Assembly (NCBI RefSeq): GCF_900094835.1 | Contig: NZ_FMAO01000004.1 | Location: 51,810-115,809 of the forward strand | Origin: Weissella bombi | GTDB lineage: Bacteria; Bacillota; Bacilli; Lactobacillales; Lactobacillaceae | Length of the DNA stretch: 64,000 nt | Reading direction: 5' to 3' | Part shown: positions 11,056-19,405 of the stretch, one piece after another | Position numbering within the stretch: the first letter of the stretch is position 1 | How the letters are laid out: each line of letters begins with the position of its first letter | The notes under the pieces: model-generated | Told to the model about the DNA's origin: nothing | Seen by the model: only the letters and a program-made list of their open reading frames with translations | Databases searched by the model: none | Position numbers and translations under genes: made by a program

Positions 11056-12360
11056 TTAACCGAAAAATGCGTATACAAGCATTTCATTGATGATTGATAC
11101 AATCCACATAATTGGTACACCATATTTCAAGAAATCTTTTGACTTTACCTTCATATAATCGAGCCCCCACACATTCCAAGATTGTGTGATATCAGTTGAT
11201 ACGGCCATTAAAGTGGGTACATACAATAATGGTAATAGGAAAGCATCATTGAACAATCCCGTTCCTGTAAGAACAGCAGCTGTAGCAGCACCTGCTCCCC
11301 AGACTTGTAGTGGTCCACGGAACAAAGCTAATGGTGCTAAGATACCAAGTGCAACCGCTAGGACTAAATGGCTGTGTGGCAAAATAGCATTAAACAAAGG
11401 CTCAAAGTGTTGTGCGTTTAATGTTGCCGCACCACTAAACATAATTAACGCCATCATAAAGATAATCAAACCTGAAATATCACTAATTGCCTTTGAAACA
11501 GTCATATTAATGAAATCAACGGTACCTTTATAACTTTTCATATTTCCGGTAAGTAACATTGCAATAATAATTGAAAGTACTAAGGATGGAATTGCATCCC
11601 ACTTAAACAACATGTTCATCGCAACTGGAATGATTGGAACAACATAAGCAACACAGGGTACTTGTTTTGTTTCTACACCAGAATCATCAAATCCTGCACC
11701 AATTGTAGTTAAGTTTACATCTGCATTCTGTGGCTTAAATTTTTTACGCATAATAATCAAGAATAAGATAACAAATGCTAATTGAACAAACATAGCTGTC
11801 CAACCAAATTCAAGATATTTACCACCATAAATAGCGTGTGGGAAAAATGCCTTAATTTGATTATATAGAACAACGTTGACATACATTGGTGCCCCAATAG
11901 CTAGCGAAAACGCAACAAGGGCAATTTCACGAGGAATTCCAATTGATAAAAGAATTGGTAGCAAAATAACACCAATGGCAATAACAGATCCAACACCATA
12001 GGCACTAATAAAGATAAATGCCGTAACCAAAATAACCAAAATAGCGGCGATTAATGGTTTTTTCTTTCCCACCTTGTTAGTAGCTTCCGATATAGCTGGC
12101 GCAATACCACTTTCAACTAACACACGTCCAAACCAAGATCCAAAAACAATATAGATAATTGTTGGTCCATAATTCAAAGCTGGTTCCGCAAATACTTTTT
12201 GGATAGCCGTACCAAATGGAATCATACCAATGATTGACCATAAAATAGCCATTACGAAGAAACCAATCACCAAATTACCACCCTTTAAGATATAAAAGAT
12301 AAAGATGGCAAATGATACCAACAATAAAATAGAAATAATTGTTGAACCCATATTAATCAC
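11056..12360 (-). CDS. GntP/CitMHS-like sugar-acid transporter
   Basis: Protein of 434 residues with about 11-12 hydrophobic spans, no signal peptide and a short hydrophilic loop in the middle (about residues 205-235). The pattern around FGSWFGRVLVESGIAPAISE and the glycine/proline-rich spans resembles gluconate and citrate permeases of the ion-transporter superfamily. It is placed between the isomerase and the kinase genes, so it most likely imports the substrate of this operon, probably a sugar acid. It overlaps the upstream gene by eight bases if its first ATG is used. The substrate is unproven. Confidence 0.6.
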   Translation of the reverse strand: MINMGSTIISILLLVSFAIFIFYILKGGNLVIGFFVMAILWSIIGMIPFGTAIQKVFAEPALNYGPTIIYIVFGSWFGRVLVESGIAPAISEATNKVGKKKPLIAAILVILVTAFIFISAYGVGSVIAIGVILLPILLSIGIPREIALVAFSLAIGAPMYVNVVLYNQIKAFFPHAIYGGKYLEFGWTAMFVQLAFVILFLIIMRKKFKPQNADVNLTTIGAGFDDSGVETKQVPCVAYVVPIIPVAMNMLFKWDAIPSLVLSIIIAMLLTGNMKSYKGTVDFINMTVSKAISDISGLIIFMMALIMFSGAATLNAQHFEPLFNAILPHSHLVLAVALGILAPLALFRGPLQVWGAGAATAAVLTGTGLFNDAFLLPLLYVPTLMAVSTDITQSWNVWGLDYMKVKSKDFLKYGVPIMWIVSIINEMLVYAFFG

Positions 12361-13102
12361 CTATTTCCGCTTTCAATAGCTGAATCTGTTGTTCAATTTG
12401 TTTCTCTGTATCCATCGGATATTCTAATGCAAACGAAACATCGTGAGGTAAATGGTTCAAAATGTTACGCCAATCATAGATTCCTTCGTCCAAATCATCC
12501 GAAGTACTTAATTCACCACCGTCAACAATTGTATTTTTTAGATGAATATAATCTGTAACATCATATAGTGCATCAGCACTGGCGACTGCATCACCATGTG
12601 TAAACGCCCAATTACCAAGATCATAAACATAACCAACGTTTATATAGCCAGCATTATGAACAGCATTTAAAAATGTTTTAATTGGCTCTACAGTCCCACT
12701 CAAAATTGTTTGGTCATTTTCTACATTCATTTGAATTTCATTTAGTGGAAACTTACTTAATTCTTCTTTTAAGTTACCGTTAAATTTGTTAAAACTTCCC
12801 GTATTAAATTTGATTTTGGAAATTCCTAAAATTTCACCTTCATTAAAATACCCCAATAATTTTTCATTTATTTTGCCATCTTCAGTAAACACAACATCAG
12901 GAACACTGTAATTAACAATTAAGCCCAACTCTTTTGCTCGTTCACCAACTTGAACAATTTCTTCATTAAAATTTTTAAAATATTCCCTTCTAACTTCAAT
13001 GCCATCAGCACCCAATTTTTTAATACGATCAACTAATTCTAATTGTGTTACACCTCGCTTAATTTCCTTTTCAAAAATCCAAGTATTTAAAATTACCGTC
13101 AT
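12353..13102 (-). CDS. Sugar phosphate isomerase/epimerase (TIM barrel, AP-endonuclease-2 superfamily)
   Basis: A 249-residue barrel of the superfamily that contains xylose-isomerase-like and hydroxypyruvate-isomerase-like enzymes. Visible features are GADGIEVRREYF near the N-terminus, a metal-ligand-like QMNVEND, YDLGNWAFTHGD (Asp, His), DYIHLKNT and the C-terminal Glu in FALEYPMD. The start at 13102 has GGGGG five bases upstream; the upstream ATG at 13117 has no ribosome site. It is the first gene of the operon after the LacI-divergent promoter. It probably interconverts the imported sugar acid or ketose before phosphorylation (inference). Confidence 0.7.
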   Translation of the reverse strand: MTVILNTWIFEKEIKRGVTQLELVDRIKKLGADGIEVRREYFKNFNEEIVQVGERAKELGLIVNYSVPDVVFTEDGKINEKLLGYFNEGEILGISKIKFNTGSFNKFNGNLKEELSKFPLNEIQMNVENDQTILSGTVEPIKTFLNAVHNAGYINVGYVYDLGNWAFTHGDAVASADALYDVTDYIHLKNTIVDGGELSTSDDLDEGIYDWRNILNHLPHDVSFALEYPMDTEKQIEQQIQLLKAEIGD

Positions 13103-13196
13103 GATAACCCCCATCATAATTGTCTAGTAATAAAATTTTTAGTTTTTAAACCAATGCCAAAATACAAAAAAATGTAGATTGGTTAATATTTCAAAA

Positions 13197-13333
13197 TAGG
13201 TTTAACGTTTTCCTTAACAGCATTAATAGTAAACGAATAATCTATTTTTCGCAAGCGTTTTCGTGGATGTATTTATAAATGTTATTCTACATTAAAATAT
13301 GAATTCATCATAAAAAGGTGTAACGTTTCCCTA
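13197..13333. promoter_or_regulatory. Divergent control region: two LacI-type operator repeats and a cre-like site
   Basis: Two near-identical segments, AGGTTTAACGTTTTCC (13198-13213) and AGGTGTAACGTTTCCC (13316-13331), share a central AACGTT typical of LacI-family operators. One is near each divergent gene. Between them tcgcaagcgttttcgt (13249-13264) matches a cre site with two mismatches. The layout suits DNA looping by the LacI-type regulator encoded at 13463 plus CcpA control. No match was tested experimentally. Confidence 0.55.
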
Positions 13334-13462
13334 TAAATGAATCAGCTAATACACATAAAACAGTTAATCGCATGTTTTTATATTTTTAACTTTTTTCAAA
13401 AAATTATATTTCACAATTTTTTTAATTTATAATAGACTATACAAAAAACGACGGAGGCAAAA

Positions 13463-14455
13463 ATGGATAACGAAAGACGAAAAAGAAAAGCAAATATGAA
13501 AGACGTTGCCCAATTAGCTGGCGTCTCCATAACAACCGTTTCTAGATTTTTGAACGGTAATTTTAAAAAAATGTCTAGTGAAACTGCTGATAAAATCAAA
13601 AATGCCATTGAAAAACTTAATTACATTCCTAATGCAGCGGCACGACAAATGGTGACAAACTCTAGTAATTTGATTGCTGTTATTGTCTCTAACATTGATG
13701 ACTATTTTTCAACCGAGTTATTTAAAGGAGCTAGCTCGATTTTAGAAGCTAATGGTTATATGGCGGTACTTTTTGACAGTAATACCAATCCTGATAGAGA
13801 AAGAGAAATTATTAAAACAACAAGTACTTATAATTTTGATGGTCTTATATTTCAACCTAATTTAAATGATGTATCACATATATTTACTGAAATAGCAGTG
13901 GATACTCCTACTGTAATTGTTGACCGCAACTTAGATACTTCGATGTGGCCCCAAGTACTAACTGATAACTTTGCGAGCGCACAAAAGGCAACCCAAATAT
14001 TTAAGAATGAAGGCTATTCACGTGTAATTATTCTGTCTTCTCCTGTTGATAGTACTTCTACCAGACGTGATCGTTTCTTAGGTATTAAATCCGTGATTTC
14101 AAATGTGGAAATAATCGAAATTCCTGATGATTCGTATAATAAGAAAAAAGTATATCAACATCTTAAGAACTTGTTAGCCGACAGCACAGATAGAACCTTA
14201 ATTTTTTCTCTAAAAGAGCGTTGGTTACTTGAGTTTGTGCCAATGTTGATTTTTGATGGTCTAATCGATAACGATCGTATTGCCATAACAGGTTTTGCAG
14301 ATACAAATACCGCTCGAGCAATAAGTCCTAATTCAAAATTCATTACCCAAAGTCCGTTTTTAATGGGGAGTGTTTCAGCAGAAATGTTACTAAAACAGCT
14401 ACATAATGAACCAATTGAAACCCAAAAATTCGTCGTGCCAGCTAAATTTTTATAA
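13463..14455 (+). CDS. LacI-family transcriptional regulator of the adjacent operon (KdgR-like)
   Basis: A 330-residue repressor. The helix-turn-helix MKDVAQLAGVSITTVSRFLNG lies at residues 12-32, with the hinge region IPNAAARQMV at about 52-61, then a periplasmic-binding-type effector domain to the C-terminus. GGAGG lies seven bases before the ATG. It is transcribed divergently from the isomerase-to-aldolase operon, and two operator-like repeats lie in between, so it most likely controls that operon and itself. The effector would be the transported sugar acid or its phosphate. The resemblance to KdgR rests on gene context rather than diagnostic residues. Confidence 0.85.
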   Translation: MDNERRKRKANMKDVAQLAGVSITTVSRFLNGNFKKMSSETADKIKNAIEKLNYIPNAAARQMVTNSSNLIAVIVSNIDDYFSTELFKGASSILEANGYMAVLFDSNTNPDREREIIKTTSTYNFDGLIFQPNLNDVSHIFTEIAVDTPTVIVDRNLDTSMWPQVLTDNFASAQKATQIFKNEGYSRVIILSSPVDSTSTRRDRFLGIKSVISNVEIIEIPDDSYNKKKVYQHLKNLLADSTDRTLIFSLKERWLLEFVPMLIFDGLIDNDRIAITGFADTNTARAISPNSKFITQSPFLMGSVSAEMLLKQLHNEPIETQKFVVPAKFL

Positions 14456-14458
14456 TAA

Positions 14459-14504
14459 AAAAACGCCCGTAAAGTAATTTAAATTACTCTACGGGCGTTT
14501 TTAG
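14459..14504. terminator. Bidirectional terminator
   Basis: Stem aacgcccgtaaagtaattt with its complement, A-run before and T-run after. It separates the plus-strand LacI gene from the minus-strand DUF2255 gene. Confidence 0.9.
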
Positions 14505-14523
14505 TCTTGAATTTTCAATAACT

Positions 14524-14892
14524 CTACTTCGGCAATACTTCAACCGTTGCACTCCTTGTTTTTTCTGACAGCATTGGTGCAACATATGGGCTGGGATCAT
14601 ACTTCACATGATAAGCTTCATCAATTTTATCTAAAATTGATGCGTCACTTTCTGATTTAAAAATAACGTCTAAACGCTTATCGTTTACTACAATATTGCC
14701 CTCATGCTGAGCCATCGCACTTTGATACCACGATGAATTTGCACCATTATAAGCACGAACAAATAGTCTACCATCTACTACAACCGACCAAATCCAAGTA
14801 GGTGTTCCTGCTACCCCATTAGCACGAAATGGTGCAATATGAAAATCATCATGATCATTAAAATAAGTTAATTGTTCATTATTCCAAGTCAT
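14524..14892 (-). CDS. DUF2255 family protein
   Basis: Small cytosolic protein of 122 residues matching the DUF2255 pattern: an N-terminal DDFHIAPFRANG segment, TPTWIWSVVVDGRLFVRAYNG (about 30-50), then SSWYQSAMAQHEG. The fold resembles flavin-reductase-like split barrels, and the family has no assigned reaction. It is possibly co-transcribed with nothing; the next gene downstream is convergent. A ribosome site GGAGG precedes the ATG. Confidence 0.75.
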   Translation of the reverse strand: MTWNNEQLTYFNDHDDFHIAPFRANGVAGTPTWIWSVVVDGRLFVRAYNGANSSWYQSAMAQHEGNIVVNDKRLDVIFKSESDASILDKIDEAYHVKYDPSPYVAPMLSEKTRSATVEVLPK

Positions 14893-14945
14893 ATTATCCC
14901 TCCATAACTACAGTATAAACCATTTAAATAATTTCCAGCTACCAA

Positions 14946-15596
14946 TTACTTTTTAGGAAATTCAAAAGTTAGCTTAGCTTTTTGATTGGTTGCTGCAACA
15001 ATATTTCGATAGAATTCTTTAGTTGATTGTTCCAATAAATCATTATATTTAGCAACATATTTTTGCTTTGACTTTGCGTCTAGTACTTTATTAATCATAT
15101 CTGTTTCATTTATATCAGCGGTAAATGAACTAAAGACACCGTTATGCTCATCTAGCACTTTAAAATTAGGATTACTGTACCCTATAAAAATAAATTTCTT
15201 AACAGTAACTTTGTACGTATTATTTCCAGTTGCCGTTATGTCGACGTCTTTACCATCAACCCCTAATTCAGCGTCAAAAGAGGCTTGCATAATTTTCTGA
15301 CGATTTGTACCAAAAATATTTTGCCCAAATAATTTGGTTGTTCGCTTCTCATTTAAAATTTCAGATAAGCCTAAATTAACCATGACAACTTTCTTTTCCT
15401 TCGTCAAAGCTTTCACGGTTAAAGTATCCTGTGACACTGTTTGAGTTTTAGGTGCTAAATCATTTTTATTATGTTGATGACTGACTTGATATGAAATCAA
15501 CGCAATCGCACCAACCACTAAAGCACTAATAATAATACCCAAAATAAACCCAAATCTAACGGGTTTTCCAATATGTCTTTTTATCAAAAAATTCAC
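14946..15596 (-). CDS. Membrane-anchored extracytoplasmic protein, function unknown
   Basis: A 216-residue protein not recognised with certainty. A single hydrophobic segment (about residues 15-37, GFILGIIISALVVGAIALIS) follows a basic N-terminus, so it is an N-in anchor with the rest outside. The outer part has alternating beta-type stretches, such as DVDITATGNNTYKVTVKKF, and ends in KLTFEFPKK. This is loosely reminiscent of DUF4230 proteins, but the match is weak. No cysteine is present. It sits next to the DUF2255 gene on the same strand with about 50 bases between them. Confidence 0.6.
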   Translation of the reverse strand: MNFLIKRHIGKPVRFGFILGIIISALVVGAIALISYQVSHQHNKNDLAPKTQTVSQDTLTVKALTKEKKVVMVNLGLSEILNEKRTTKLFGQNIFGTNRQKIMQASFDAELGVDGKDVDITATGNNTYKVTVKKFIFIGYSNPNFKVLDEHNGVFSSFTADINETDMINKVLDAKSKQKYVAKYNDLLEQSTKEFYRNIVAATNQKAKLTFEFPKK

Positions 15597-15666
15597 CTGT
15601 TTCTAATCTTATTCAATTCATTATATAAAAAATGGTGAATAAAAGCATTAGTCACAGAATATAAAT

Positions 15667-15704
15667 AAAAGGCTACTAAACTCTAACGAAGTTCAATAGC
15701 CTTA
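15667..15704 (-). terminator. Terminator of the beta-glucoside operon
   Basis: Minus-strand stem AAGGCTATTGAAC/GTTTAGTAGCCTTTT with a T-rich tail, following the EIIC stop at 15740. Confidence 0.75.
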
Positions 15705-15739
15705 AATAATATTTGTAAATTCTCTTATAATTAAGAAAC

Positions 15740-17044
15740 TTACTTTGAATTTTTAAGCATAACTGCTTCACTAACCTTCAAAAATGGTAGATAGAAACAT
15801 ACACCTTCAACAATGATAATGAGCTGCACAATTACTGCTCGCCAATCACCACCAGTTGCCAAGAATCCACTTAATAGCGGAGGCGTTGTCCACGGAACTA
15901 ACACTACCACTCTATGCATCCAGCCAATTGCTGTAAAGAAGTATGCTATTAAAATACCAATAACCGGCTGCAAAACAAATGGAATCATCATCGGAATATT
16001 AAAAACAATAGGGAAACCAAATATAACTGGCTCATTAATATTAAATATGCCTGGCGCTAATGATAACCCAGCCACTTCACGTGAAGCCTTTTGTCTAGAA
16101 AAAATAAACACTGCAATTAACAAGCAAATAGTAGATCCAGTTCCACCAATCATACCAAAAGTATCACGGAACGTATTCGTTATAATATACGGAATATGCT
16201 CATGGGCACTATACGCTGCCATATTCTTATTCATATTAATTAACAAAACAGGATCTAACAATGTTCCATTGATGACTGTTTGATGAATTCCCAATGTAAA
16301 TAGTAAATTACCTATACTATAAATAAATAACATACCTGGCAAACTTGTATTGAATGATCTTAATGGGTCTTGAATTAACGTACTAATCAACGTAATAACA
16401 TCAGTATTCCAAAAAACAGACAATAATGCGCCGACTAAAGCAAACAATCCTGTCGTTAACACAGTTGGAATTAAAGAATTGAATGATTCCGCCACCATTG
16501 GTGGAATACCATTTCCTAAATGAATTTGTAGATGCTTTATTTTTGTTAACTTAATGAATATTTCAGTTGCTAACAATCCAACTATGATTCCGCCAAACAT
16601 ACCAGTGGTACCTAAATTATCAAACGATAAGCCACCTGTCACAGTTGCAGTTTTTGTACTGTTAGCTATCGTTAAAGCAATCTTTTCAGGCATAGTCATG
16701 ATTAGGGCCGCTATAGCTAAAATAGCCGCTGCCATAGGATTTTGGAAACCTTTATTTCTAGCTAATACATAACCGATTGCTGGTGCTAATACTAATCCTG
16801 CAATATTTAATGTTCCATTTGTAATTAGGTTACCCCATACTTGTAACTTAGTTAACGTTTCCCCAGACGCAACAAATGGAAAAAACACATTATTTATCAG
16901 GACACCAACACCGGCTAGTATAAACAAAGGCATAATCATCGCAAATGCATCTCGCAACGATCTCAAATGAACCTCGTTTCCAATCCTGCTTGATACTTCA
17001 GCAAACTTTTCTAAAAAACGATTATTAGATACTTTGTTGTTCAT
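15740..17044 (-). CDS. PTS cellobiose/chitobiose-family EIIC permease
   Basis: Membrane transport subunit of a lactose/cellobiose-type phosphotransferase system with 434 residues and about ten spans. Family marks include DAFAMIMPLFILAGVGVLIN (about 30-49), GNLLFTLGIHQTVINGTLLDP, and FNINEPVIFGFPIVFNIPMMIPF (the conserved NEP motif, about 333-355). EIIA and EIIB are not encoded nearby and must come from elsewhere. It is immediately downstream of the 6-phospho-beta-glucosidase gene (14 bases), so both belong to one operon for uptake and hydrolysis of a beta-glucoside. Confidence 0.88.
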   Translation of the reverse strand: MNNKVSNNRFLEKFAEVSSRIGNEVHLRSLRDAFAMIMPLFILAGVGVLINNVFFPFVASGETLTKLQVWGNLITNGTLNIAGLVLAPAIGYVLARNKGFQNPMAAAILAIAALIMTMPEKIALTIANSTKTATVTGGLSFDNLGTTGMFGGIIVGLLATEIFIKLTKIKHLQIHLGNGIPPMVAESFNSLIPTVLTTGLFALVGALLSVFWNTDVITLISTLIQDPLRSFNTSLPGMLFIYSIGNLLFTLGIHQTVINGTLLDPVLLINMNKNMAAYSAHEHIPYIITNTFRDTFGMIGGTGSTICLLIAVFIFSRQKASREVAGLSLAPGIFNINEPVIFGFPIVFNIPMMIPFVLQPVIGILIAYFFTAIGWMHRVVVLVPWTTPPLLSGFLATGGDWRAVIVQLIIIVEGVCFYLPFLKVSEAVMLKNSK

Positions 17045-17058
17045 AACAACACCTCTTA

Positions 17059-18429
17059 TTAAATTGTCTCACCATTGCTTTTAAATGCTTTTTGTAACCA
17101 ATAATAACTCTGTTTAGGAACTCGTTTTAAGTCCTTCAAGTCATGGTTACTGCGATTTACATAAACCACACCATATCGCTTATCAACGTTTCCAGCAGAA
17201 CTAGGAATATCAATTAATCCCCATCCTAGATACCCAATAACATCGGCCCCTTTTTGAACAGCATTTTTCACAGCTTGAATATGGTCACGTAGGTAATCAA
17301 TACGATAACTATCGTTAATAGTATTTTCACCATCCCATGTTTCTCTAACACCAATGCCGTTTTCAATTGGGAATATAGGCAAATTTGTGCGATTAAATAA
17401 ATCAATCAACACATTTTCAAAACCTACAGGATCAATTTGCCATCCCCATTCATTTTCTTCTAAATATGGATTCTTCTTTCCACCATATTCAACATAATAA
17501 TTTGGTGCAGTTCCTGTCGGAATTTGAGTACTGTCAATTGTTGTTGTTGCATAATAACTAAAACTGAAAAAATCACTTCTAACATGGCTTAATTCTTCAA
17601 GTTCTTTATCAACTAAAATATCTGCCATACCATTATTTTTCATAAAAGTAACGACTTCATCAGAATACTTACCTTCAGTAAAGAGGCGAATTAAATTATT
17701 ATTTCCAAATTCCTTAAAACGTCTAACAGCAGCTGCATCCTTAGGATTTGGAGTTGCCGGATATACTTCAGAATAAGCCTCCATACCACCAATTTTTAAA
17801 TCATGTTTATTATCATGAATGTAATTTGCTACTTTAGCATGAGCCATCATGACATTATGGCTAATTTGATACAAATCATGAAGTGACTTATCTCCGGTCA
17901 AATAGCCACTTGACTGAAAACTTGGTGTCGCACTATACAAATTTTGTTCATTAAACGTCAGCCAATATGTTACACGGTCACCTAGAGCATCGATCATTTT
18001 TTTACCAAAATCGTAAAATAAATCAACAACTTTTTTACTAATAAAACCGTTATATTTTTCTGCCAGATTCAATGGCATATCAAAGTGATATAGCGCAACC
18101 ATTGGTTCAATACCTGCATCCAACAATTTATCAACTAAATCAGAATAGAATTGAATTCCCTCTTGGTTAAATTCACCTTCACCGTCTGGTTGTACACGAC
18201 TCCACGAAATTTGAAATCGATAACAATTCATCCCCAAATCTTTCATTAACTCGATATCCTCAGGGTATCGATGATATTCATCAATAGCAACATCCCAATC
18301 AGATGATTCAGATCCGGCTAAATACGTATCGTAAACTGATTTACCTTTACCACCCTCGTGAGCTGCTCCCTCTGTTTGCATACTAGATACTGAATTACCC
18401 CAAAAAAAACCATTTCTAAGCGTTCCCAT
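17059..18429 (-). CDS. 6-phospho-beta-glucosidase, glycoside hydrolase family 1
   Basis: Cytosolic hydrolase of 456 residues that splits the phosphorylated disaccharide delivered by the EIIC. The acid/base Glu lies in TFNEQN (about residue 170) and the nucleophile in PIENGIGVRETW (about 360). The block SSAGNVDKRYGVVYV carries the Ser/Lys/Tyr set that marks 6-phospho-substrate members of GH1. The start at 18429 follows AGAGGGG; an upstream in-frame ATG at 18510 lies beyond the cre site and has no ribosome site. A cre site and a divergent GntR gene point to catabolite and substrate control. Confidence 0.92.
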   Translation of the reverse strand: MGTLRNGFFWGNSVSSMQTEGAAHEGGKGKSVYDTYLAGSESSDWDVAIDEYHRYPEDIELMKDLGMNCYRFQISWSRVQPDGEGEFNQEGIQFYSDLVDKLLDAGIEPMVALYHFDMPLNLAEKYNGFISKKVVDLFYDFGKKMIDALGDRVTYWLTFNEQNLYSATPSFQSSGYLTGDKSLHDLYQISHNVMMAHAKVANYIHDNKHDLKIGGMEAYSEVYPATPNPKDAAAVRRFKEFGNNNLIRLFTEGKYSDEVVTFMKNNGMADILVDKELEELSHVRSDFFSFSYYATTTIDSTQIPTGTAPNYYVEYGGKKNPYLEENEWGWQIDPVGFENVLIDLFNRTNLPIFPIENGIGVRETWDGENTINDSYRIDYLRDHIQAVKNAVQKGADVIGYLGWGLIDIPSSAGNVDKRYGVVYVNRSNHDLKDLKRVPKQSYYWLQKAFKSNGETI

Positions 18430-18458
18430 ACTAATCCCCTCTCTCTTTTGTGATAATT

Positions 18459-18474
18459 GTAAAGCGCTTTCATT
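18459..18474 (-). promoter_or_regulatory. cre-like site upstream of the 6-phospho-beta-glucosidase gene
   Basis: ATGAAAGCGCTTTACA on the minus strand contains the highly conserved TGAAAGCGCTTT core of catabolite-response elements, with one extra base before the last CA. It lies about 30 bases before the start codon, where CcpA would act as a roadblock. Confidence 0.6.
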
Positions 18475-18583
18475 AATTTGTAAAGTCAAATTATATATAA
18501 GTAAATTCAATTTTATAATTGTGATTTATTTATTTTTTCGAATTGAAATTATATACTTAAATATAACCAGTAGGAGGAATACT

Positions 18584-19309
18584 ATGGCAAAATATCTTGA
18601 GATAGCGCATCAACTAAGTGAGAGAATTAACAATAAAGAATATCTAGCTGGACAAAGTTTACCTGACCAAAAAAATTTAGCAACTGAATTTAAAACTAGC
18701 CGTATGACAATTCAAAAAGCAATTGATGTTTTAAATTTTGAAGGATTAACATATAGTGTTCAGGGATCCGGTACATATGTTAAAAAAAATGCAGATTTAA
18801 TTTCTGACTTCAAGGTCCGTAGTGACCAATATGTAGGACTCACACAACTATTTGGGAAGAATCATAAAATTACCAGTCATATCATCGAATTTTATATAAG
18901 TAATCCTAATGAAGCTGAACAACAGGCTCTAAAAATAAATCGTAATCAAGCGGTCTATAAAATTACCCGTCTTCGTTATATTGACAATGATTCTCATGCT
19001 CTTGAATATACAACTATGCCTACAAATGTAATACCAGATATTACCGAAGAAATTTTGAAAAATAGTATTTATAACTATATACGCAATGATTTGAATTTAA
19101 GCATTGGTGCAGCATACAGAACTATCAGTGCCGAAAAACCTAATGATTTAGATCAAAAGCATTTAAACTGCAAAATTTCTGATCCAATTTTACAAATTCA
19201 ACAAACTGTTTATTTGGACGATGGTAAGCCCTTTGAATATTCATATACAAGACAGCGCTTTGATAAAGGAAAGTTTGTTATTTTAGAACCTACCCATCCA
19301 AACGTTTAA
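18584..19309 (+). CDS. GntR/HutC-family regulator of the beta-glucoside operon
   Basis: A 241-residue protein with an N-terminal winged helix (about residues 5-68; DQKNLATEFKTSRMTIQKAIDVL, then the wing QGSGTYVK) and a UTRA effector domain. The start at 18584 is set by TAGGAGGAAT. It is divergent from the 6-phospho-beta-glucosidase/EIIC operon and is probably its sugar-phosphate-responsive repressor, as for BglR/LicR-like partners of such modules (inference from context). The intergenic DNA holds AT-rich repeats such as TATATAAGTA and TATACTTAAATATA, which may be its operator. Confidence 0.83.
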   Translation: MAKYLEIAHQLSERINNKEYLAGQSLPDQKNLATEFKTSRMTIQKAIDVLNFEGLTYSVQGSGTYVKKNADLISDFKVRSDQYVGLTQLFGKNHKITSHIIEFYISNPNEAEQQALKINRNQAVYKITRLRYIDNDSHALEYTTMPTNVIPDITEEILKNSIYNYIRNDLNLSIGAAYRTISAEKPNDLDQKHLNCKISDPILQIQQTVYLDDGKPFEYSYTRQRFDKGKFVILEPTHPNV

Positions 19310-19329
19310 CTAATCAAACTGTCCAAAAT

Positions 19330-19388
19330 AAAAACCGTGAACAAACATGCAACTATATCTCATGTCGCATGTTATGTTCACGATTTTT
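19330..19388. terminator. Bidirectional terminator between the GntR and M20 genes
   Basis: Long stem beginning ccgtgaacaaacatgc with a near-perfect complement, A-run before and T-run after, serving both convergent genes. Confidence 0.85.
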
Positions 19389-19405
19389 TCTTGTACTAAA
19401 TTAAC

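Noticed and set aside
18500..18580. Exact GntR operator in the beta-glucoside intergenic region
   Set aside because: Several overlapping AT-rich repeats could qualify and none stands out; mentioned only as a possibility.
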